Assembly: GCA_040752005.1 (NCBI GenBank)
Contig: JBFMFX010000012.1
Location: 1 to 64,000 of the forward strand
Source of the DNA: RBG-16-66-20 sp040752005
GTDB taxonomy: Bacteria > Pseudomonadota > Gammaproteobacteria > Burkholderiales > SG8-39
Direction: 5' to 3'
Length of the DNA stretch: 64,000 nt
Position 1 is the first letter of the stretch, and every line of letters starts with the position of its first letter. The translations under genes and the position numbers were made by a program. Of the stretch, positions 41,501 to 51,264 are shown piece by piece. Below the pieces are notes generated by a model. The model saw only the letters and a program-made list of their open reading frames with translations. It was not told where the DNA came from and did not search any database.

Positions 41501-42463
41501 ATGAACACGATCTGCCGATGGATGGCCGCCGTGCTGCTCGGCGTCGCCGGGACGGCGCTGGCGCAAGACAAGGTCAACCTCTCGATCGCGACCGGCCCGA
41601 CCGGAGGCGTGTACTACCCCCTGGGCGGCGGCATCGCCAACATCCTGTCCAAGTATGTGCCGGGATATTCGGCGAACGCCGAGGCGACCGCCGGTTCGGT
41701 GGCGAACCTGCAGCTCATGATGCAGAAGAAGTCCGACCTCGCGCTTTCCATGGCGGATGCCGCCTGGGACGGCTACAAGGGCCAGGGCAAGTTCTCCGGC
41801 GCGCCGGTGCCGGTGCGAACGCTGATGGTCGCCTACCCCAACCGCATGCACATCGTCACGGTGGAGGGACGCGGCATCCAGACGCTCGCGGACCTGAAAG
41901 GCAAGCGCGTCTCGACCGGCGCGCCGAACAGCGCGACGGAACTCATGGCATTCCGTGTCTGCGAAGCGGCGGGCATTGACCCGGAGAAGGATTTCCGGCG
42001 CGAGCGGCTGACGCCGGAGAAATCGGCCGACGCGATCAAGGACAACAAGCTCGACGCCTTCTTCTGGGTCGGCGGGCTGCCGACGGCCTCGGTGACCGAT
42101 CTCGCCGCCACGCCGGGCATCAAGATCAAGCTGATTGACCACGCCGACGTGGTCGAAAAGATGAACCAGAAGTACGGCCAGCTCTACGTGCGCGACACCA
42201 TCCCGGCGAAGACCTATCCGGGGCAGGACACGACCAACCACATCGCCACGGTGTGGAACCTGATCGTGGCGCGCGCCGACATGCCGGAGGCGATCGCCTA
42301 CAACATCGTGAAGACCATCTTCGAGAAGCGCGACGAGCTGATCAAGGTGCACGGCGAGGCGCGCAATTTCGATCTCAAGTACCAGTCGAACGCGGCCACG
42401 CCGATCCCGTATCACCCCGGCGCGGCGAAGTACTTCGCCGAAAAAGGCATCAAGCTGAACTGA
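41501..42463 (+). CDS. TAXI-family TRAP transporter substrate-binding protein
   Basis: A 320-aa periplasmic receptor of the TRAP-associated extracytoplasmic immunogenic (TAXI) family. The signal peptide ends TALAQDKV. Diagnostic parts: SIATGPTGGVYYPLGGGIAN, TAGSVANLQLMMQKKSDLAL and KGKRVSTGAPNSATEL. The ATG at 41501 follows AAGGAG at 6-nt spacing. It is paired with the fused TRAP permease immediately downstream. Substrates of TAXI systems include C4/C5 dicarboxylates and amino acids; not assignable here. Confidence 0.93.
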   Translation: MNTICRWMAAVLLGVAGTALAQDKVNLSIATGPTGGVYYPLGGGIANILSKYVPGYSANAEATAGSVANLQLMMQKKSDLALSMADAAWDGYKGQGKFSGAPVPVRTLMVAYPNRMHIVTVEGRGIQTLADLKGKRVSTGAPNSATELMAFRVCEAAGIDPEKDFRRERLTPEKSADAIKDNKLDAFFWVGGLPTASVTDLAATPGIKIKLIDHADVVEKMNQKYGQLYVRDTIPAKTYPGQDTTNHIATVWNLIVARADMPEAIAYNIVKTIFEKRDELIKVHGEARNFDLKYQSNAATPIPYHPGAAKYFAEKGIKLN

Positions 42464-42484
42464 GCGGCGCGGCGGGGGCCGGGC

Positions 42485-44524
42485 ATGGCCGCGCCCGGGG
42501 CGGACGACGCCCTGAGGAAGGTCGAGCAGTACCTCGAGCAGGAAGAGGGCGTCCAGCACCGCTTCACCGGCGGCTGGGGGACGTTCCTCTTCGCCATGGC
42601 GGTGGCGATGTCGCTGTTCCATCTCTACGCCGCCTATGGCATCGTCACCACGACCACGTTGCGTTATGTGCACGTGGCCTTCATCCTGTTCTTCTCGTTC
42701 CTGCTCTTTCCCGCGATTCGCGCCTGGCGCGACCGCTTCTCGTGGCTGGACGCCGCCTGCGCCGCGGTGGGCGTCGCGGCGATGGCCTACGCGGTCGCCG
42801 GCGGCGACGCCTTCCTCGACCGCTCGACCGCGCCGGATGCGACCGACATGGCGCTCGGCATCGCGCTCATCGTGCTGGTGCTGGAGGCCGCGCGCCGCAC
42901 CACCGGCTGGATCATGCCGTTCGTCGTGCTGCTGTTTCTCGCCTACGCCATGCTCGGGCCGTGGCTGCCGGCGCCCTGGACGCACCGCGGCTACGACCTC
43001 GGGCGGCTGGTGGGCACGATGTACATGACGCTGGAGGGCATCTTCGGCACCGCGGTGGACGTCTCCTCCACCCTCATCATCCTGTTCACGATCTACGGCG
43101 CGTTCCTGCAGTTCTCCGGCGCGGGCAAGTTCTACCTCGATTTTTCGTTCGCCGCGCTGGGCGGCAAGCCCACCGGCGCCGGGCGCACCGTGGTGCTGTC
43201 GTCGTTTCTTCTCGGCGGGCCCTCCGGCTCGGGCGTGGCGACCACGGTGACGCTCGGCACGGTGGCCTATCCGATGCTCGCCAAAGCGGGCTACGAGCGC
43301 AACGCCGCCGGCGGGCTGCTCGCCGCCGGCGGGCTCGGCGCGATCCTTTCGCCGCCGGTGCTCGGCGCCGCGGCGTTCCTGATCGCCGAGTTCCTCAAGA
43401 TCAGCTATCTCGACGTCATCCGAATGGCGGTGGTCCCCACGTGCCTGTACTACTTCTCGCTCTTTCTGATGGTCGAGATCGACGCGCGCAAGTATGGCAT
43501 GCGCATGGTGGACTTCGCGCGCGGACCGTCGGCCTGGGAGCTGACGAAGCGCCAGTGGTTCCACTTCGTGTCGCTGGTTGCGATCGTCGTGTTCATGCTG
43601 ATGGGTTTCTCGCCGATCGGCGCCGTCTTCTGGGCGGCGATGGTCGCGGTGGCGACGAGCTTTCTCGATCCGGAGTGCGCGCTGCTGGACCTGCGGCTCG
43701 TGCGCGACCGGCCAAGCGGCTGGGCGCGCGCGCTCCTCGCCGAGTCGAAGCTCGTCAAGGCGCTCGCCGCCGGCTCGCTCGGCATGATCAACGTCGGCGC
43801 CACCTGCGCGGCCGCCGGGCTGATCGTGGGCGTGGTGACGCTCACCGGCCTCGGCCTCAAGTTCTCCTCGATCGTCATCACCTACGCCGGCGGCAGCCTC
43901 GTGCTCACCGCGCTCTACACCGCGCTCATCGTCTGGGTGGTCGGCCTCGCGGTGCCGGTGACCGCCAGCTACATCATCTGCGCCGTGATCGCGGCGCCGG
44001 CGCTCATCACGCTCGGCGTTCCGGACTACGCCGCGCACATGTTCATCTTCTACTACGCGGTGCTCTCGGAAGTGTCCCCGCCCACCGCGCTCTCGCCCTT
44101 CGCCGCCGCGGCGATCACCGGGGGCGATCCGTACCGCACGACGCTGCAGTCGTGGAAATACACGCTGCCGGCGTTCGTCGTGCCGTTCATGTTCGTCCTC
44201 GACCCGATCGGAGAGGGGCTGCTCCTCAGCGTGCCCAAGGGCGGAAGCTGGATTGACGTGCTGCGGATCACGCTGCTCGCGCTGGTGGTGCTGATCGCGC
44301 TCGCCGGCGCGGCCGAGGCGTGGCTCCTGCGCCGCGCCACCGGGCCTGAGCGGCTGCTGATGCTCGCCGCCGGTCTGGTCGTCCTGTTCGCCCACGCGCT
44401 GCGCGAGCGGTTCTTTGCCGGCACCTGGGTGAGCGAAGGCCACCTCGAGGCCACCGGCGTCGTGCTCCTCGGGGTCGCGATCGCGATCCAGCTCGCGCAC
44501 CGGCGACGTCCAGCGGTGAGCTGA
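42485..44524 (+). CDS. TRAP transporter fused 4TM/12TM permease
   Basis: A 679-aa inner-membrane protein combining DctQ-like (about residues 35-170) and DctM-like (about 190-620) modules, the form associated with TAXI receptors. Signatures: LLGGPSGSGVATTVTLGT-like region, AAGGLGAILSPPVLGAAAFL, and SEVSPPTALSPFAAAAITGG near the C-terminus, followed by extra helices. ATG 42485 is preceded by purine-rich GCGGGGGCCGGGC. Its TGA is 2 bp before the flavoprotein gene. Confidence 0.92.
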   Translation: MAAPGADDALRKVEQYLEQEEGVQHRFTGGWGTFLFAMAVAMSLFHLYAAYGIVTTTTLRYVHVAFILFFSFLLFPAIRAWRDRFSWLDAACAAVGVAAMAYAVAGGDAFLDRSTAPDATDMALGIALIVLVLEAARRTTGWIMPFVVLLFLAYAMLGPWLPAPWTHRGYDLGRLVGTMYMTLEGIFGTAVDVSSTLIILFTIYGAFLQFSGAGKFYLDFSFAALGGKPTGAGRTVVLSSFLLGGPSGSGVATTVTLGTVAYPMLAKAGYERNAAGGLLAAGGLGAILSPPVLGAAAFLIAEFLKISYLDVIRMAVVPTCLYYFSLFLMVEIDARKYGMRMVDFARGPSAWELTKRQWFHFVSLVAIVVFMLMGFSPIGAVFWAAMVAVATSFLDPECALLDLRLVRDRPSGWARALLAESKLVKALAAGSLGMINVGATCAAAGLIVGVVTLTGLGLKFSSIVITYAGGSLVLTALYTALIVWVVGLAVPVTASYIICAVIAAPALITLGVPDYAAHMFIFYYAVLSEVSPPTALSPFAAAAITGGDPYRTTLQSWKYTLPAFVVPFMFVLDPIGEGLLLSVPKGGSWIDVLRITLLALVVLIALAGAAEAWLLRRATGPERLLMLAAGLVVLFAHALRERFFAGTWVSEGHLEATGVVLLGVAIAIQLAHRRRPAVS

Positions 44525-44526
44525 GC

Positions 44527-46245
44527 GTGCGCACCGAATCCACCGACATCCTGATCCTCGGCGCCGGCGGCGCGGGTCTGTTCGCCGCGCTGCACGCGCA
44601 TCAGGCCGATCCGTCGCTCGCCGTCACGGTGGCCGTCAAGGGGCTGCTCGGCAAGTGCGGCTGCACGCGCATGGTGCAAGGCGGCTACAACGTCGCGCTC
44701 GATCCGCGCGACTCGGTCGAGCGCCATTTCATGGACACGATCGAGGGCGGCAAGTGGCTTCCCGATCAGGAGCTGGCGTGGAAGCTGGTGACGCTGGCGG
44801 TCGAGCGCATCCGCGAGCTGGAGAACGAGCTGGGATGCTTTTTCGACCGCAATCCGGACGGCACCCTGCATCAGAAGGCGTTCGCCGGACAGACGTTCGA
44901 CCGCACCGTGCACAAGGGCGACCTCACCGGGATTGAGATCATGAACCGGCTCGCCGAACAGGTGTGGGCGCGGGGAATCGGCAGGCTGGAGGAGCACCGG
45001 GCGGTGGAGCTGGTGAAGGCGAAGGACGGCTCCGGCATCGCCGGCGCGTTGATGATTGACATGCGCACCGGGGAATACGTGCTCGTGCGGGCCAAGGCGG
45101 TGCTGCTTGCCACCGGCGGCGGCCCGACGATGTACAAGTACCACACGCCCTCGGGGGACAAGAGCTGCGACGGGCTCGCCATGGCGCTGCGCGCCGGGCT
45201 GCCGTTGCGCGACATGGAGATGGTGCAGTTCCATCCGACGGGCCTTCTCGCCGGGCCGTACACCCGCATGACGGGCACGGTGCTGGAGGAAGGGCTGCGC
45301 GGCGCCGGCGGCTGGCTGCTCGACGGCGCGAAAGAGCGCTTCATGCCGAAATACGATCCGGCCGCCGAGCGCGCGACGCGCGACGTCGTCTCGCGCGCGA
45401 TGTTCAGCGAAATCCGCAAGGGCAACACCGGGCCGAACGGAGGACTCTACATCTCGATGGCCCACCTCGGGCCCGAGCGCGTGCGGCGCGAGTTCAAGGG
45501 AATGGTCGAGCGCTGCGCCGACTGCGGCTTCGACCTCGCCGGAGGCCTCGTCGAGGTGGTGCCGACCGCCCACTACATGATGGGCGGCGTGGAGTTCCGC
45601 CCCGATTGCACGACCGAGCTGCCCGGTCTGTTCGTGGCCGGCGAGGACTCCGGCGGAGTGCACGGCGCGAACCGACTGGGAGGAAACGGCGTCGCCAACT
45701 CGACCGTGTTCGGCGGCGTCGCGGGCGAGACGATGGCCGCGTGGGTCAGGCGCGAAGGGGCGCTGCGCGAGCCGGACCGCGACACGATCGCCGAGGCGAT
45801 CCGGCGCTGCGAGCCGCGGCCGGGCGGCCGGCACGGCGCGCTGGAGTCGCTGCGCGAGCGGCTGCACGAGCTGATGTGGCAGAAGGTCGGCATCCTGCGC
45901 GACGCCGGGGGCCTCGCGGCCGCGATCTCGGAGCTGGAGGCGATCGAGGCGGAGCTTGCGGCGACCGGAATCACGGACACGAATCGCGCCTTCAACCTCA
46001 CCTGGCACGACTGGCTGAATCTGAAGAGCCTGGTCGAGGTGAGCAAGGTGATCGCGCGGGCGGCCGCCGCGCGGCGCGATTCGCGCGGCGCGCACTATCG
46101 CGAGGACTATCCGGAAACCGGACCGCTGGAAGCTTCCACCTACACGAGCGCGCGCCTCGAGGGCGGCAGGGTGGAGATCCGGATGAAGCCGGTCGCCTTC
46201 ACTCGCGTGCGGCCGGGCGAGACGCTGCTTCGCGGCGCGGCGTAG
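44527..46245 (+). CDS. SdhA/FrdA-like FAD-binding flavoprotein
   Basis: A 572-aa flavoprotein of the succinate dehydrogenase/fumarate reductase/L-aspartate oxidase family. FAD motif LILGAGGAGLFAALHAHQ is at about residues 8-25; further GKCGCTRMVQGGYN, MVQFHPTGLLAG and GLFVAGEDSGGVHGANRLGG. At the position where SdhA carries the covalent FAD histidine (SHT before QGG) this protein has Cys, so FAD is probably non-covalent. Start GTG at 44527, 2 bp after the TRAP permease. It is the likely partner of the B, C, D-type subunits at 37129-38500, despite the 7-kb separation. Confidence 0.88.
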   Translation: MRTESTDILILGAGGAGLFAALHAHQADPSLAVTVAVKGLLGKCGCTRMVQGGYNVALDPRDSVERHFMDTIEGGKWLPDQELAWKLVTLAVERIRELENELGCFFDRNPDGTLHQKAFAGQTFDRTVHKGDLTGIEIMNRLAEQVWARGIGRLEEHRAVELVKAKDGSGIAGALMIDMRTGEYVLVRAKAVLLATGGGPTMYKYHTPSGDKSCDGLAMALRAGLPLRDMEMVQFHPTGLLAGPYTRMTGTVLEEGLRGAGGWLLDGAKERFMPKYDPAAERATRDVVSRAMFSEIRKGNTGPNGGLYISMAHLGPERVRREFKGMVERCADCGFDLAGGLVEVVPTAHYMMGGVEFRPDCTTELPGLFVAGEDSGGVHGANRLGGNGVANSTVFGGVAGETMAAWVRREGALREPDRDTIAEAIRRCEPRPGGRHGALESLRERLHELMWQKVGILRDAGGLAAAISELEAIEAELAATGITDTNRAFNLTWHDWLNLKSLVEVSKVIARAAAARRDSRGAHYREDYPETGPLEASTYTSARLEGGRVEIRMKPVAFTRVRPGETLLRGAA

Positions 46246-46254
46246 GGCCGCGCG

Positions 46255-46926
46255 CTACCCGATGTGCTTGCGGAAAAACTCGAGCGTCCGCGCGCGCGCG
46301 AGCTGCGCCGCCTCGGCGTGGTAGGAGGCGCGCTGGTCGCAGTTGAACCCGTGCCCGGCACCGGCGTAGAAATGCGCCGTAATCTCCGGGTGCGCCTTCA
46401 CGATCGCCCTCGCCTGCTCGGGGCTCGGCGACTGGTCCAGCTCTCCGAAGTGGCACAGCACCGGGCACTTCGGTTTCTCGCCGATGAAGTTCGGCATGCC
46501 GCCGCCGTAGTAGCACACCGCGCACGCGAGCCCGGCGAGCCGCGCTGCCGCAACCCATGTCACCGTGCCGCCGAAGCAGTAGCCGACGATGCCGACGTTT
46601 CCGGCCCTGGCCGCCTCCGCGATCGCCGCTTCCACGTCGAGCAGGGTCTGCTTCCAGTCGAGCTTCTGCATCAGCTCGATACTTGCCTGAATCTCCGGCT
46701 GCGAGTAGCCGGTTTCGTAGCCGCGGCGAATGCGGTCGAAGAGCGCGGGCGCGACCACGCGATAACCGTCGGCCGCATAGCCGTCGGCGACCGACCGGAT
46801 GTGGCGGTTCACGCCGAAGATCTCCTGAATCACCACCACGCCGCCGCGCGGCTTGCCCGCGGGCTCGGCGAGCCAGGCACCGAGCGCATGTCCGTCGGAA
46901 GCCTTGAGTTCGATCATCCTGCCCAT
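46255..46926 (-). CDS. dienelactone hydrolase family protein
   Basis: A 223-aa alpha/beta hydrolase. The cysteine nucleophile is in VGYCFGG (near residue 120), the acid Asp in GELDQSPSPEQ and the His in GAGHGFNCD, the Cys-Asp-His triad of dienelactone hydrolases. GGVVVIQEIFGVNRHIRSVA is the family's N-terminal signature with the substrate Glu. Converts dienelactones to maleylacetate in aromatic degradation, or acts on related esters. ATG 46926 is preceded by GGGGAGG; a TACAAT -10 on the minus strand lies at 46955-46960. Confidence 0.9.
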   Translation of the reverse strand: MGRMIELKASDGHALGAWLAEPAGKPRGGVVVIQEIFGVNRHIRSVADGYAADGYRVVAPALFDRIRRGYETGYSQPEIQASIELMQKLDWKQTLLDVEAAIAEAARAGNVGIVGYCFGGTVTWVAAARLAGLACAVCYYGGGMPNFIGEKPKCPVLCHFGELDQSPSPEQARAIVKAHPEITAHFYAGAGHGFNCDQRASYHAEAAQLARARTLEFFRKHIG

Positions 46927-46954
46927 GGCGCACCTCCCCGGTCGAGACAGGACG

Positions 46955-46966
46955 ATTGTATAGAAT
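46955..46966. promoter_or_regulatory. adjacent divergent -10 elements, dienelactone hydrolase / Ldh-type gene
   Basis: ATTGTATAGAAT: minus-strand TACAAT (46955-46960) and plus-strand TAGAAT (46961-46966) abut. The plus element is 7 nt before the GTG at 46974 or 13 nt before the ATG at 46980. The minus gene has a normal leader with a GGGGAGG Shine-Dalgarno. Confidence 0.45.
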
Positions 46967-46973
46967 CGCCGGC

Positions 46974-47974
46974 GTGAAAATGACGAGCGATTCGCTGCGT
47001 GCGCTCGCCTGCCGGGCGCTGGAGCGCGCCGGGGCGCGCCGCGCGATGGCCGAGGCGGCGGCGCGTCACCTGGTGCGCGCCGAGGAGCAGGGGCTGCCCA
47101 CCCACGGCATGTCGCGCGTGCCGTTTTACTGCGGCTTTCTGCGCCACGGCCGCGCCGACGGCGCAGCGCGCCCGCGCCTGCTCGCCGAATCGGCCGCGGT
47201 GTGCCTGATAGACAACGCCGACGGCCTGCCCTACGAGTCGGCCGAGTGGGCGATCGCTGAGGCGATCCAGCGCGCGCGCCGCAACGGTATCGGCTTTGCC
47301 GGGATCACCAACAGCGCGCACATCGGCGTGCTCGGCATCCATCTGCTGCCGGTCGCCGAGGCGGGCATGGTCGGCATCGGTTTCACCAATTCGCCGGCGG
47401 CGATTCCCGCCTGGGGCGGAAAGAAAGCGCTCTTCGGCACCAATCCGGTGGCGTTCGCGTTTCCCCGGGCGGGCGCGGATCCGCTCGTCATAGACCTCGC
47501 CCTCACGACGGTGGTGCGCGGCAAAATCATGCTCGCGATGCAGAAAGGCGAGCGCATCCCCGAGGGCTGGGCGCTCGACCGCGAGGGGCGCCCGACCACC
47601 GATCCGAAGGAGGCGATCGAGCACGGCAGCCTCTTTCCGATCGGCGGGGCGAAGGGCGCGATGCTCGCGCTCGCCTTCGAACTGGTGTGCTCGGCGCTCA
47701 CCGGCGCCGCGATCGGACCGGAGGCGGACTCGTTCTTCTCCGAGCAGGGCAACAAGCCCCGGATCGGCCATGCGTTTCTCGCGGTGGATCCGGCGGCGCT
47801 CGCCGGGCGCAGCCGCTACTTCGAGCGCGTCGAGGCGGTGGTGCGGGCGATGCTCGCCGACGAAGGCGTGCGGCTGCCGGGGGCGCGCCGCTTCGCCGCC
47901 GAACGAAGCGCGCGCGCCGGGGGAATCGAGGTTCCGGACGAGCTGCTCGCGCGGATCGAGGCGCTCGCCGCCGA

Positions 47975-47978
<4 letters not shown>
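46974..47978 (+). CDS. Ldh_2-family malate/(sulfo)lactate-type dehydrogenase
   Basis: A 334-aa (from GTG 46974) or 332-aa (from ATG 46980) member of the malate/L-sulfolactate/L-lactate dehydrogenase family, an NAD(P) enzyme unrelated to classical LDH. Features: LPTHGMSRVPFYCGFLRHG with the catalytic His, ITNSAHIGVLGIHLLPVAE, FGTNPVAFAFPRAG and PIGGAKGAMLALAFEL. It oxidises a 2-hydroxy acid; the substrate is not predictable, though a split SuyAB-like lyase 12 kb away makes sulfolactate worth considering. It overlaps xerD by ATGA. Confidence 0.88.
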
Positions 47979-48876
<898 letters not shown>

Positions 48877-48877
<1 letters not shown>

Positions 48878-49350
48878 TGGCCGAGACGCGCGGCACCGCA
48901 TTCCTGAAAAAGCGCGGCATCGCCTACACGGAGCACTCCTACCACTACGTCGAGCATGGCGGCACGGCGGCGTCCGCGGCCGCGCTCGGCGTGCCCGAGC
49001 ACCAGGTGGTCAAGACGCTCGTGATGCAGGACGAGCGCGGCCGGCCCCTGGTGGTCCTCATGCACGGCGACCGCAAGGTGTCCACCCGGGCGCTCGCGCG
49101 GCAGATCGGCGCGCGGCGCATCGAGCCCTGCCGGCCGCAGGATGCGGAGCGCCATTCCGGCTACCAGATCGGCGGCTGCTCGCCGTTCGGGCTGCGCAAG
49201 CCGCTGCCGATCTACATGGAGCGCTCGATCCTGGCGCTGGAGCGCATCTACATCAACGGCGGCCGGCGCGGCTTTCTCGTCGGCGTGGACCCGAGGGAAA
49301 TCGTGCGCGCGCTGGCGCCGGTGCTCGTCGAGGCCGGCGTGCCGGGCTAG
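48877..49350 (+). CDS. ybaK: Cys-tRNA(Pro) deacylase YbaK
   Basis: A 157-aa trans-editing enzyme hydrolysing mischarged Cys-tRNA(Pro). The family features HSYHYVEHGGTAASAAALGV, VVKTLVMQDERG, GDRKVSTRALARQIGARRI and YQIGGCSPFGLRKPLPIYME are complete. It starts at an ATG overlapping the xerD TGA. Its 3' end overlaps the convergent folB gene by 4 bp. Confidence 0.93.
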
Positions 49351-49700
49351 GCGCGCCGGCGCTCGATCGAGACGCCGACCAGCCGCGCGTTGGCGAGGAT
49401 GCCGATCTTGGCCGCGGTCACGCGCACCCACGGCGCGCCGAACTCCTCGATGAGGATCCGCGCGATGCGCTCGGCAAAAGTCTCCACCAGCCGGAAATGT
49501 CCGCTCGCCGCAAGCTCGCGGATGCGGCGCGCGACCTGTTCGTAGTCAATCGTGTCGGCGACGCGGTCGCTCGCGAACACCGCCTCGCCCGGCAGGCCGA
49601 TGTCCAGGTCGAGCGACACGGTCTGCGGCGCGTACCGCTCGCGCCGATGAATGCCGATCAGCACCTCGACGCGCAGGTCGCGCAGCAGGATCGAGTCCAT
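49347..49700 (-). CDS. folB: dihydroneopterin aldolase
   Basis: A 117-aa enzyme of folate biosynthesis cleaving dihydroneopterin to 6-hydroxymethyl-dihydropterin. Typical sequence: ILLRDLRVEVLIGIHRRERY, ADTIDYEQVARRIRELAASG, FRLVETFAERIARILIEEFG with the catalytic Glu/Tyr region, and the C-terminal IERRRA. ATG 49700 is 26 bp from the divergent plsY start; TATAAT lies 8 nt before it, so the transcript is probably leaderless. Confidence 0.93.
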   Translation of the reverse strand: MDSILLRDLRVEVLIGIHRRERYAPQTVSLDLDIGLPGEAVFASDRVADTIDYEQVARRIRELAASGHFRLVETFAERIARILIEEFGAPWVRVTAAKIGILANARLVGVSIERRRA

Positions 49701-49708
49701 GCTTCTCG

Positions 49709-49718
49709 ATTATAGAAT
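49709..49718. promoter_or_regulatory. overlapping divergent -10 elements, folB / plsY
   Basis: ATTATAGAAT: TATAAT on the minus strand (49709-49714) overlaps TAGAAT on the plus strand (49713-49718). Each ends 8 nt from its start codon (49700 and 49727), which leaves no room for a Shine-Dalgarno in either direction. Confidence 0.6.
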
Positions 49719-49726
49719 CGCTCTCC

Positions 49727-50338
49727 ATGCTCCAGGAGATTGAGCTCGCCGCGATCGCGCTCGCCGCCTACGGCCTGGGCTCGATCTCGTTCGCCGTCGT
49801 CGTCAGCCGGCTGATGGGGCTGCCCGATCCGCGCAGCTACGGCTCGCGCAATCCCGGCGCGACCAACGTGCTTCGGTCGGGAAACCGCGTCGCGGCGGCG
49901 TTGACCCTCGCCGGCGACGCGCTGAAGGGCGCGGCCGCGGTCTGGCTGGCGGCGCTGTGGAGCGGCGAGCCGCCGGCGGCCGGTCATGCCGCGCCGATCG
50001 CCGGTGCGATGGCGTTCTTCGGCCACGTCTATCCGCTCTGGCACCGCTTTCGCGGCGGCAAGGGCGTCGCCACGGCGGCGGGCGTGCTGCTCGCGCTGGA
50101 TCTCTGGCTGGGCCTGGGGGCGATCGCCACGTTCGCGATCATTCTCGCGTTCTTTCGCATGGTTTCGGCTGCCTCGATCATCGCGGCGTTGTTCGCACCC
50201 GCATGGGCGTTCTGGCTGTTCGGCGCGCGGCCGCTGGTGCCGGCGGTGCTGGCGATGGCGCTGCTCCTCATCTGGCGCCACCATGAGAACATCGGCCGCA
50301 TCCTGCGCGGCGAGGAAAGCCGCCTCGGCAAGCCATGA
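49727..50338 (+). CDS. plsY: glycerol-3-phosphate acyltransferase PlsY
   Basis: A 203-aa inner-membrane enzyme acylating glycerol-3-phosphate with acyl-phosphate, the first step of phospholipid synthesis. Motifs: GSISFAVVVSRLMGLPDPRS, YGSRNPGATNVLRSGNR and FRGGKGVATAAGVLLAL, the substrate and acyl-phosphate sites. Five to six helices are predicted. ATG 49727 gives a leaderless-type promoter arrangement with folB. The stop overlaps panE by ATGA. Confidence 0.95.
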   Translation: MLQEIELAAIALAAYGLGSISFAVVVSRLMGLPDPRSYGSRNPGATNVLRSGNRVAAALTLAGDALKGAAAVWLAALWSGEPPAAGHAAPIAGAMAFFGHVYPLWHRFRGGKGVATAAGVLLALDLWLGLGAIATFAIILAFFRMVSAASIIAALFAPAWAFWLFGARPLVPAVLAMALLLIWRHHENIGRILRGEESRLGKP

Positions 50339-51264
50339 GAGTGCTGATGCTCGGCGCGGGCGCGGTCGGCGGCTACTTCGGCGGCCGCATGGCCGAAAAA
50401 GGCATGGACGTGACCTTCCTCGTGCGGCCGGCGCGCGCGGCGCTGCTTGCGCGCGAAGGGCTGCGGATCGCGAGTCCCGCCGGCAACGTCCGGCTGGCAG
50501 TGAGGACGGTGACGCAGGAGGCGGTGCGTCCCGAATACGACCTCGTCATCGTCACCGCCAAGGCCTACGATCTCGCCGGCGCGATCGAGGCGATCGCGCC
50601 GGCGATCGGCGCGCGGTGCGCGGTGCTGCCGCTGCTGAACGGAATGAGCCATCTCGAGGCGCTCGATACGCGCTTCGGGCGCGAGCGCGTGCTGGGCGGG
50701 GTCGCGTACATCGCCGCCACCCTCGCTCCGGATGGGGAGGTGCGCCACCTCAACAACTTCCATCGCATGGTGTTCGGCGAGCGCGCGGACTCGCAAAAGT
50801 CCCTGTGCGACGCGCTCGCGGCGGCGCTAGCGGGCGTGAAGTTCGACTTCGAGCACCTTGCCGACATCGAGCAGGCGATGTGGGATAAGTGGGTGCTCCT
50901 TGCCACGCTCGCCGGAATCACGTGCCTGATGCGTGCGGCAGTGGGCGACATCGCCGCGACCGCCTCGGGCGAAAAGCTGACGCTGCAGTTGCTCGCCGAG
51001 TGCGCGGCCGTAGCACGCGCCGAAGGCCGACCGACACCGGAGCCTACGCTGCAGGGCTACCGCGCCTTGCTCACCAAGCGCGGTTCTGACTTCACCGCCT
51101 CGATGCTGCGCGACATCGAGGTGGGCGGTCCGACCGAGGGCGAGCACATCCTCGGGGCGCTGCTCGCGGCCGCGCGCAGGCACCGCTTGGAGACGCCGAT
51201 GCTGGAGATCGCGGCGACCCACCTCGAGGCATACGCCGCGCGCCGCGCGCGCGAGGGGCGCTAG
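50335..51264 (+). CDS. panE: 2-dehydropantoate 2-reductase (ketopantoate reductase family)
   Basis: A 309-aa NADPH enzyme family reducing ketopantoate to pantoate for CoA synthesis. The N-terminal Rossmann motif is MLGAGAVGGYFGGRMAEKG; the catalytic Lys is in VIVTAKAYDLAGAIE; LPLLNGMSHLEAL and DKWVLLATLAGITCLMRAAV complete the pattern. It overlaps plsY at the start (ATGA) and the convergent tsaD by 4 bp at the end. Family paralogues of other specificity exist, so the exact substrate is probable rather than certain. Confidence 0.85.
   Translation: MRVLMLGAGAVGGYFGGRMAEKGMDVTFLVRPARAALLAREGLRIASPAGNVRLAVRTVTQEAVRPEYDLVIVTAKAYDLAGAIEAIAPAIGARCAVLPLLNGMSHLEALDTRFGRERVLGGVAYIAATLAPDGEVRHLNNFHRMVFGERADSQKSLCDALAAALAGVKFDFEHLADIEQAMWDKWVLLATLAGITCLMRAAVGDIAATASGEKLTLQLLAECAAVARAEGRPTPEPTLQGYRALLTKRGSDFTASMLRDIEVGGPTEGEHILGALLAAARRHRLETPMLEIAATHLEAYAARRAREGR

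Noticed and set aside
41084..44500. 1138-codon open frame on the minus strand
   Set aside because: It is wholly antisense to the fumarase beta, TAXI and TRAP permease genes, has a composition of Arg/His/Glu/Gly repeats typical of high-GC shadow frames, and matches no family.
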